Part shown: piece after piece, positions 57,930 through 64,000 of the stretch
Layout of the letters: each line of letters begins with the position of its first letter
Position numbering within the stretch: position 1 is the stretch's first letter
Origin: Aliidongia dinghuensis
GTDB taxonomy: Bacteria > Pseudomonadota > Alphaproteobacteria > ATCC43930 > CGMCC-115725
NCBI RefSeq assembly: GCF_014643535.1
Contig: NZ_BMJQ01000005.1
Coordinates: 186,001-250,000, forward strand
Length of the DNA stretch: 64,000 bases
Direction: 5' to 3'
Translations under genes and position numbers: made by a program
Notes under the pieces: generated by a model
Databases searched by the model: none
Told to the model about the DNA's origin: nothing
What the model saw: only the letters and a program-made list of their open reading frames with translations

Positions 57930-58901
57930 GTGAGCGCACTCGCCATTTCGTTCGACGATATCGCCGCTGCCCATGACCGGATCCGGCCCGTGGCGCACCG
58001 CACGCCGGTCTTGACCTCGGCCGCGGCCGACGAACTCGCCGGCGCCAAGCTGTTCTTCAAGTGCGAGAACCTGCAGCGCGTCGGCGCGTTCAAGTTCCGC
58101 GGCGCCTATAACGCGATCGCCCAGTTCGACGAGGGGCAGCGCGCCCGCGGCGTCGTGGCTTTCTCGTCCGGCAACCATGCCCAGGGCATAGCTCTCGCGG
58201 CTCGCCTGCTCGGCGTCAAGGCCGTGATCGTGATGCCGAGCGACGCCCAGGCGATCAAGCTCGACGCCACGCGCGGCTACGGGGCGGAGGTCATCCTCTA
58301 CGACCGCTTCACCGAGGATCGCGACGCGATCGGCAGGCGGCTCGCCGACGAGCGCGGCCTGACCCTGATCCCGCCCTACGACCATCCGCACATCATGGCG
58401 GGCCAGGGCACGGTCGCGAAGGAGCTGATCGAGGAAGTGGGGCCGCTCGACGTGCTGATCACGCCCCTGGGCGGCGGCGGTCTGCTTTCGGGCTGCGCTA
58501 CGGCCGCCAAGGTCATGAATCCGGATTGCCGGGTCTACGGCGTCGAGCCTGCGGCCGGCAACGACGGGCAGCAGAGCTTCCGCAGCGGCAAGATCGTCCG
58601 CATCCCGACACCCAAGACCATCGCCGACGGCGCCCAGACCCAGTTCCTTGGGCAATATACTTTCCCGGTCATCCAGCAGCGGGTCGACGACATCCTGACC
58701 GCGACCGACGCCGAGCTCGTCCAGACCATGAAGTTCCTGGCTGGTCGCATGAAGATCCTGGTCGAGCCGACCGGCTGCCTCGCCGCGGCCGCGGCGCTCG
58801 GCCGGCAGATCGATTTCGCCGGCAAGCGCGTGGGCGTGGTCCTGTCCGGCGGCAATGTCGATCTCGAGCGGTTCGCGGCCCTCGTCACCCAGGCGGCTTG
58901 A
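57930..58901 (+). CDS. PLP-dependent ammonia-lyase, threo-3-hydroxyaspartate/serine-threonine type
   Basis: 323 residues, fold-type II PLP enzyme. PLP lysine in VGAFKFRGAYNA, SSGNHAQGIALAARL, and the phosphate loop GGGGLLSG. The segments IPPYDHPHIMAGQGT and EPAAGNDGQQSFRSGKIV match what I recall of threo-3-hydroxy-L-aspartate ammonia-lyases better than biosynthetic threonine deaminase, and there is no ACT domain. GTG start at 57930, 43 bp after phzF. Confidence 0.85.
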   Translation: MSALAISFDDIAAAHDRIRPVAHRTPVLTSAAADELAGAKLFFKCENLQRVGAFKFRGAYNAIAQFDEGQRARGVVAFSSGNHAQGIALAARLLGVKAVIVMPSDAQAIKLDATRGYGAEVILYDRFTEDRDAIGRRLADERGLTLIPPYDHPHIMAGQGTVAKELIEEVGPLDVLITPLGGGGLLSGCATAAKVMNPDCRVYGVEPAAGNDGQQSFRSGKIVRIPTPKTIADGAQTQFLGQYTFPVIQQRVDDILTATDAELVQTMKFLAGRMKILVEPTGCLAAAAALGRQIDFAGKRVGVVLSGGNVDLERFAALVTQAA

Positions 58902-58952
58902 GAGGCTGGGCGGCGCCGGCAAGCGGGGCTGGTTTGCGAAGCGCGCAGTGCT

Positions 58953-58968
58953 GCCGCCGGAAGGCGGC
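58953..58968 (+). terminator. GNRA-capped hairpin after the ammonia-lyase gene
   Basis: GCCGCC (58953-58958), GGAA loop, GGCGGC (58963-58968), then GGTTTCC. It may end the upstream transcript or be part of the serC leader. There is only a short T-run. Confidence 0.45.
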
Positions 58969-59123
58969 GGTTTCCATTGACTCGCACCCGCTTGTCACCG
59001 ATCTCAATCCGACGGCCGTCGCGACCGATACCATCTTCCCGGTTGACCGCCGGGGCGGTGCACCGGACGCTTCCGGCCGCTCCGATTTGACTGCCGATAT
59101 CGTCCGATCCCGTGAAAGCGATC

Positions 59124-60272
59124 ATGAAGCCGAACCGACGACCGAGCTGCGCCCATTTCTCCTCCGGCCCGTGCGCGAAGCGTCCGGGCTGGAGCCTTGC
59201 GGCCCTTGAAGCGGCGGTGATCGGCCGGTCGCACCGCTCGAAGCTCGGCAAGGCCAGGCTGCAGGAAGTGATCGAGCGCAGCCGGCGCGTGCTGGGCGTG
59301 CCGGCCGACTATCGCATCGGCATCGTGCCGGCGTCCGATACGGGCGCCGTCGAGATGGCGCTCTGGTCGCTGCTCGGTCCCCGGCCGGTCGATCTCTTGG
59401 CCTGGGAGAGCTTCGGCGAGGGCTGGGTCGGCGATGTGCTGAAGCAGCTGAAGCTGCCCCATGCCCGCAGGCTCGCCGCGCGCTATGGCCAGCTGCCCGA
59501 CCTGGGGGCGGTCGATTTCGACCATGACGTGGTCTTCACCTGGAACGGCACGACTTCGGGCGTGCGCGTGCCGGACGGCGACTGGGTCCCGGACGGGCGC
59601 GCGGGGCTCGCGATCTGCGACGCGACCTCGGCCGCCTTTGCCATGGATCTCCCCTGGGCCAAGCTCGACGTCGTGACCTGGTCCTGGCAGAAGGTCCTGG
59701 GCGGCGAGGCGGCGCACGGCATGATCGTCTTGAGCGCGCGCGCGGTCGAACGGCTCGAAAGCTACGTGCCGCCCTGGCCGCTGCCGAAGATCTTCCGCAT
59801 GACTGCCGGCGACAAGCTCATCGAGGGCCTGTTCGAAGGCGAGACGATCAATACGCCCTCCATGCTCGCAGTCGAGGATGCGGTCGACGGGCTCAAATGG
59901 GCCGAGAGCATCGGCGGCATGGATGGGCTGTTGGCCCGCACCCGCGCGAATTTCGCCGCGATCGACCGCTGGGTCGCGGCCACGCCCTGGATCCGCTTCC
60001 TCGCCGAACGGCCCGAGACGCGCTCGACCACCTCGGTCTGCCTCGTGTTCGCCGATGACTGGTTCCGCGGCCTCGCCCCCGACGCGCAGGCCAAGGCCGC
60101 GAAGGACGTGGCGGCCAAGCTCGAGGCCGAGGGCGTCGCCTTCGACATCGGCTCGTACCGCGACGCACCGCCCGGCCTCAGGATCTGGGCCGGCGCCACC
60201 GTCGAAACCGCCGACATCGAGGCGCTGCTGCCCTGGATCGACTGGGCCTATGCCGAGGTGCGGGGGGCGTAG
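59124..60272 (+). CDS. serC: Phosphoserine aminotransferase
   Basis: 382 residues. Starts [20 protein letters not shown], the canonical alphaproteobacterial N-terminus; PLP lysine in [15 protein letters not shown]. It makes 3-phosphoserine in serine synthesis. A GTG at 59112 in frame would add four residues. The 220-bp leader region before it has one hairpin but no recognised riboswitch. serA, the usual next gene, is absent here. Confidence 0.94.
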   Translation: MKPNRRPSCAHFSSGPCAKRPGWSLAALEAAVIGRSHRSKLGKARLQEVIERSRRVLGVPADYRIGIVPASDTGAVEMALWSLLGPRPVDLLAWESFGEGWVGDVLKQLKLPHARRLAARYGQLPDLGAVDFDHDVVFTWNGTTSGVRVPDGDWVPDGRAGLAICDATSAAFAMDLPWAKLDVVTWSWQKVLGGEAAHGMIVLSARAVERLESYVPPWPLPKIFRMTAGDKLIEGLFEGETINTPSMLAVEDAVDGLKWAESIGGMDGLLARTRANFAAIDRWVAATPWIRFLAERPETRSTTSVCLVFADDWFRGLAPDAQAKAAKDVAAKLEAEGVAFDIGSYRDAPPGLRIWAGATVETADIEALLPWIDWAYAEVRGA

Positions 60273-60294
60273 CGACGACCGTTCGCTTGCGAGA

Positions 60295-60352
60295 CCCTCA
60301 CCCCAACCCTCTCCCGCGAGCGGGAGAGACCCGCGGAGCGGGAGGGTGAGGG
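60295..60352. repeat. CCCTCAC...GTGAGGG composite palindrome after serC
   Basis: Outer arms CCCTCAC (60295-60301) and GTGAGGG (60346-60352) enclose a perfect inner hairpin CTCTCCCG (60309-60316) / CGGGAGAG (60321-60328). It lies between the convergent ends of serC and the tartrate dehydratase gene, and shares its ends with the repeat at 3167-3201. Confidence 0.8.
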
Positions 60353-60377
60353 CGTCGGCGGGCGAACGATTCTAGGT

Positions 60378-61544
60378 TTATTCCGCCACTGCCCGCATCG
60401 CCTTGATGAGGTCGGCCTTGCCTTCGAAGCCGATGCCGGGGAGCTCCGGCATCGTGATGTGGCCGTCCACGACCTTCACCCCGTCCGGGAAGCCACCATA
60501 GGGCTGGAACAGGTCGGGATAGGATTCGTTGCCGCCCAGGCCCAGGCCGGCCGCGATGTTGAGCGACATCTGGTGGCCGCCGTGCGGGATGCAGCGCGTG
60601 GGCGACCAGCCGTTCTCCTTCAGCATCTCGATCGTGCGCAGGTACTCGACCAGGCCGTAGCTCAAGGCGCAGTCGAACTGCAGCCAGTCGCGGTCCGGCC
60701 GCATGCCGCCGTAGCGGATCAGGTTGCGGGCGTCCTGCATCGAGAACAGGTTCTCGCCGGTCGCCATGGCATTCGGATAATGCGCGGCCAAGGCCGCCTG
60801 CAGCGCATAGTCGAGCGGGTCGCCCGCCTCCTCGTACCAGAAGAGATCGTAAGGCTTGAGCGCCTTGGCATAGGCGACCGCGGTCTCGAGGTCGAAGCGG
60901 CCGTTGGCGTCGACCGCGAGCCGCTGGCCAGGCCCGAGGATCGACAGCACCGCCTCGATGCGCTTCAAGTCATCGGCGAGTGGCGCGCCGCCGATCTTCA
61001 TCTTCACGACGGTGTAGCCGCGGTCGAGATAGCCTCGCATCTCGGCCGTGAGCTGCTCCAGCCCCTTGCCCGGATAATAATAGCCGCCGGCGGCATAGAC
61101 GAAGACGCGCGGATCGGCAGCACCCGTGCCGTAGCGCTCGGCCAGCAGCCGGAACAGCGGCTTGCCGGCGATCTTGGCGACTGCGTCCCACACCGCCATG
61201 TCGATCGTGCCGACAGCGACCGAGCGCTCGCCATGGCCGCCCGGCTTTTCGTTGCGCATCATCGCGGCCCAGATCTTGTGCGGGTCGAGGTTCTCGCCCG
61301 TCGCGTCGATCAGGGCCATGGGGTCGGCCTCCAGAAGCCGCGGCCGGAACCGCTCGCGGATCAAGGCGCCCTGGCCGTAGCGGCCGTTCGAATTGAAGCC
61401 GTATCCCACGACCGGCTTGCCGTCGCGCACCACATCGGTCACCACCGCCACGACCGAGCAGGTCATCTTGGAGAAGTCGATGTAGGCGTTGGCGATGGCG
61501 GAGGCGATCGGTGCCGTCTGCTCGCGGATGTCGACGATGCGCAT
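60378..61544 (-). CDS. tarD: D-tartrate dehydratase (enolase superfamily)
   Basis: 388 residues. The sequence follows closely, from memory, the characterised D-tartrate dehydratase of Bradyrhizobium. Metal ligands Asp212, Glu238, Glu264; catalytic Lys183 (VVKMKIGG) and His321 (CIPHGGHQ), all at the positions expected for that enzyme minus one. It dehydrates D-tartrate to oxaloacetate. It is divergent from a LysR-type gene that probably controls it. No tartrate transporter lies in the window. Confidence 0.88.
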   Translation of the reverse strand: MRIVDIREQTAPIASAIANAYIDFSKMTCSVVAVVTDVVRDGKPVVGYGFNSNGRYGQGALIRERFRPRLLEADPMALIDATGENLDPHKIWAAMMRNEKPGGHGERSVAVGTIDMAVWDAVAKIAGKPLFRLLAERYGTGAADPRVFVYAAGGYYYPGKGLEQLTAEMRGYLDRGYTVVKMKIGGAPLADDLKRIEAVLSILGPGQRLAVDANGRFDLETAVAYAKALKPYDLFWYEEAGDPLDYALQAALAAHYPNAMATGENLFSMQDARNLIRYGGMRPDRDWLQFDCALSYGLVEYLRTIEMLKENGWSPTRCIPHGGHQMSLNIAAGLGLGGNESYPDLFQPYGGFPDGVKVVDGHITMPELPGIGFEGKADLIKAMRAVAE

Positions 61545-61603
61545 GGGGCGAGGCTCCAGGGGAGGGATGTCGCGGTCTCTCTAGCGTGGACGGCGGTTGC
61601 GGG

Positions 61604-61618
61604 CCAATGCCAGATTGG
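61604..61618. promoter_or_regulatory. LysR-box candidate between tarD and its LysR gene
   Basis: CCAAT-GCCAG-ATTGG is a perfect 5-bp inverted repeat with a 5-bp centre, and it fits a T-N11-A pattern. It lies in the 122-bp divergent region, 60 bp from the tarD start. Binding is inferred only from position and symmetry. Confidence 0.4.
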
Positions 61619-61666
61619 GATCGTCCGATGCCGTCCCGGCATTGTCTGCCTCTATCCGGCCCGCCC

Positions 61667-62572
61667 ATGGACCTCGCCTGGCTCGAAGACTTTCTCGCCC
61701 TCGTCGACAGCGGCAATTTCTCGCGCGCGGCCGAGGCGCGGCACATGACGCAGCCGGCTTTCAGCCGGCGCATCCAGGCGCTCGAAGCCTGGGTCGGCGT
61801 GGCGCTGTTCGAGCGGGCGGGCCAGCCCGTGGCGCTGACCGAGGCTGGCCGCCGTTTCCGGCCGGCGGCCGACGAGCTGCTGCGCCGCCTGCTGCAGGCG
61901 CGCGAGGAGGCGCGGGACGCAGACGGACTCATCGCCGCGACCCTGCGCTTTGCTGCGACCCATGCGCTTTCCACGACGTTCTTTCCGGCCTGGCTGCGCC
62001 GGCTCGATGCGGAGGCGACGGCGGGGGCGATCCGGCTCATGTCGGACAGTCTCGCGCGCTGCGAGCGGCTGATGCTGGCGGGCGAGGCGCAATTCCTCCT
62101 GTGCCATCACCATGACGCGGCACCCAGCGGCCTCGACCGCCAGGGCTTCCGAGCCGTCACGGTCGGCACGGACGTGCTGCTGCCGGTCTCGGCGCCGGAT
62201 GCGGCGGGCCGGCCGCGCTTCCCGCTCGGCGGCCTTCCGCTTGGCGCTGGCGGCGCGGCCGTGCCCTATCTCGCCTACAGCGATGAATCGGGCCTCGGCC
62301 GGATCGTGCGCGCCGTCGAGGCACCCGGCCGGCCGCGGCTGCACGATCCGGTCGTGACCTCGCATCTGGCCGGTGTGCTGACGGCACTTGCGCGCGACGG
62401 CCGCGGCGTCGCCTGGCTGCCCCGCAGCCTGATCGCGGACGACCTTGCCGCCGGCCTGCTGGTGCCGGCCGGCGATCCGGACTGGACCATCCCGGTCGAA
62501 ATCCGGCTCACCCGGCCGCGCGCCCTGCTCAGCGCCGCGGCCGAACGGTTCTGGTCCCTGATCGCACCCTGA
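61667..62572 (+). CDS. LysR-family regulator next to tarD
   Basis: 301 residues. Winged helix MDLAWLEDFLALVDSGNFSR and AFSRRIQALEAWVGVALFER, then a substrate-binding domain. The ATG at 61667 gives the canonical LysR start; open frame to 61511 is not supported. It is divergent from the tartrate dehydratase gene, so a tartrate-like effector is a reasonable guess. It ends 75 bp before hisZ. Confidence 0.88.
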   Translation: MDLAWLEDFLALVDSGNFSRAAEARHMTQPAFSRRIQALEAWVGVALFERAGQPVALTEAGRRFRPAADELLRRLLQAREEARDADGLIAATLRFAATHALSTTFFPAWLRRLDAEATAGAIRLMSDSLARCERLMLAGEAQFLLCHHHDAAPSGLDRQGFRAVTVGTDVLLPVSAPDAAGRPRFPLGGLPLGAGGAAVPYLAYSDESGLGRIVRAVEAPGRPRLHDPVVTSHLAGVLTALARDGRGVAWLPRSLIADDLAAGLLVPAGDPDWTIPVEIRLTRPRALLSAAAERFWSLIAP

Positions 62573-62646
62573 AGATCATGTCATCAGGGGCGCGCCATGA
62601 CCGCTGCCCCATTGCCGGGAGCGTGCAAACCCGGTATTCCGGCGGG

Positions 62647-63825
62647 ATGGAAGAGATGCTGCATCCGGCGCTGCTGCCCCACGGCCTGCGCGATCTCCTG
62701 CCGCCCGACGCCCAGATCGAGGCGGATACGGTCGAGCGCCTGATGGCGATTCTCGGGCACTATGGCTACGACCGGGTGAAGCCGCCGCTGGTCGAGTTCG
62801 AATCGAGCCTGCTCGAGGGGCCCGGCGTCGCCATGACCCATGAGACCTTCCGGCTCATGGACCCGATTTCGCACCGCATGATCGCGGTGCGCGCCGACAT
62901 GACGCTGCAGATCGCGCGCATCGCGACGACGCGGCTCGTGAAGGCGCCCCGGCCCTTGCGCCTGTCCTATGCCGGTCAGGTGCTGCGCGTGCGCGGCAGC
63001 CAGCTCAGGCCCGAGCGCCAGGTGGGCCAGGTCGGCGCCGAGCTGATCGGTGCTGCCGCGCCCGAGGCGGATGCCGAGGTCATCGCAGTCGCGGTCGAGG
63101 CGCTCACCGCCGTCGGCGTGCCGGGCCTGTCGGTCGACCTGACGCTGCCCGTGCTGGTGCCGGTCATTCTCGAGGCCCTGGGCGTCGAGAGCCGGGCGGC
63201 CGAGCGGATCCGTGCGGCCCTCGACCATAAGGACGCGGCCGCGATCGCCGAGATCGGCGGGCAGGCTGCCGGCATCCTCGGCAGCCTGATGGCCGCGGCC
63301 GGGCCGGCCGACCGGACGCTGGCACAGATCCAGGCGATCCAGCTGCCGGAACGGGCGGCTGCCGAGGTGGCGGCGCTTGCCGAGATCGTCCGGCTGATCC
63401 GCCGCGCGGCGCCGGACCTGATGCTGACGATCGACCCGGTCGAAAACCGCGGCTTCGAATACCACACGGGCGTCAGCTTCACGATCTTCGCCCGCAACAT
63501 CCGCGGCGAGCTCGGCCGCGGCGGCCGCTACATCGCCGGCGGCTATCCGGCCGAGACCGGCTATATCAAGCGCGAGGCGGTCGAGCCGCAGCCCTCGACC
63601 GGCTTTACGCTCTATACCGACACCGTGCTGCGCGCGCTCGTGTTCGGGCCGCAGCCGCCGCGCGTGTTCCTGCCGCACGGCACGGAGCATGCGGTCGGCG
63701 TCGAGTTCCGTGCCGACGGCTGGATCACGGTCGCGGGCCTGGAGCCGGTCGCCGATACCGCGGCCGAGGCGCGCCGGCTCGGTTGCAGCCACGTGCTGGC
63801 CGACGGCAAGCCCGCCGAGATCTGA
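62647..63825 (+). CDS. hisZ: ATP phosphoribosyltransferase regulatory subunit
   Basis: 392 residues, histidyl-tRNA-synthetase-like without synthetase activity. HGLRDLLPPDAQIEADTVER, ADMTLQIARIATTRL, and ENRGFEYHTGVSFTIFARNI are typical of HisZ. It activates the short form of HisG, which is not in the window. The ATG at 62647 is chosen; an ATG at 62656 is close, and a frame to 62578 is less likely. purA follows after 103 bp. Confidence 0.92.
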   Translation: MEEMLHPALLPHGLRDLLPPDAQIEADTVERLMAILGHYGYDRVKPPLVEFESSLLEGPGVAMTHETFRLMDPISHRMIAVRADMTLQIARIATTRLVKAPRPLRLSYAGQVLRVRGSQLRPERQVGQVGAELIGAAAPEADAEVIAVAVEALTAVGVPGLSVDLTLPVLVPVILEALGVESRAAERIRAALDHKDAAAIAEIGGQAAGILGSLMAAAGPADRTLAQIQAIQLPERAAAEVAALAEIVRLIRRAAPDLMLTIDPVENRGFEYHTGVSFTIFARNIRGELGRGGRYIAGGYPAETGYIKREAVEPQPSTGFTLYTDTVLRALVFGPQPPRVFLPHGTEHAVGVEFRADGWITVAGLEPVADTAAEARRLGCSHVLADGKPAEI

Positions 63826-63928
63826 TCCGCTCGCCGCTTGCTGAGCGGCCCTGCGCTGTCGGCGCTTGCCGTCGATGGCGGAAGGATGGTAGCTCCCCTC
63901 GTTAATCCGTGACAGAGGGGCAAGACCC

Positions 63929-64000
<72 letters not shown>

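Overview
The window is high-GC DNA (roughly two thirds G+C by eye) from a bacterial chromosome. The gene order points to an alphaproteobacterium of the Rhodospirillales type. Supporting blocks are the separate F0 ATP synthase cluster atpI-B-E-F'-F, smc-dsbA-DUF721-mutY, ruvCAB-ybgC-tolQRAB-pal-cpoB-tilS-ftsH-folP-glmM, zapA-6S RNA-5-FCL, and serC...hisZ-purA. An alphaproteobacterial LexA box (GTTC-N7-GTTC) fits as well. No species can be named from the sequence alone. No tRNA, rRNA, CRISPR, insertion sequence or prophage block was seen.

Layout. 1-9.0 kb: partial yqgE, an ScsB/DsbD-type disulfide reductase with a Prx5 peroxiredoxin, rnhA-thrB, a lipoprotein, a K+/H+ antiporter and cardiolipin synthase. 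9.0-17.5 kb: F0 ATP synthase operon, smc, a DsbA-like protein, DUF721 and mutY. 17.5-25.7 kb: a GcvA-like regulator facing a DUF1127 gene, a solute-binding protein, a MotA-like/OmpA-like pair, efp-suhB facing epmA, cytochrome c' and a cupin. 25.8-31.2 kb: carbon metabolism on the minus strand (tkt-gap-unknown-fba-thiE). 31.4-33.1 kb: a two-gene operon behind a promoter that overlaps a LexA box, encoding a lambda-R-type lysozyme fusion and a coupled exported protein. 33.2-38.2 kb: zapA, 6S RNA, 5-FCL, ymdB and a large STAND-type regulator. 38.3-54.3 kb: yebC-ruvCAB, Tol-Pal, tilS-ftsH-folP-glmM-thiD. 54.5-64 kb: lspA, a glycine-zipper lipoprotein, a MocR regulator facing a second DUF1127 gene, phzF, an ammonia-lyase, serC, D-tartrate dehydratase with a LysR regulator, hisZ and the start of purA.

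Most of the window is core housekeeping arranged in tight operons. Many stop and start codons overlap (ATGA, GTGA, TTGA, TGATG), which implies translational coupling. Accessory-looking material is limited. The main example is the putative SOS operon at 31.4-33.1 kb, which I read as a possible muramidase/immunity or lysis unit. The others are the tarD-LysR block that sits where serA is usually found, the two regulator/DUF1127 pairs, and several families of intergenic palindromes. One of these is a 51-bp element whose two copies (19.6 and 25.6 kb) each supply the TAG stop codon of the adjoining gene.

Two familiar neighbours are absent from their expected places: pgk between gap and fba, and serA after serC. 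Both must lie elsewhere if present.
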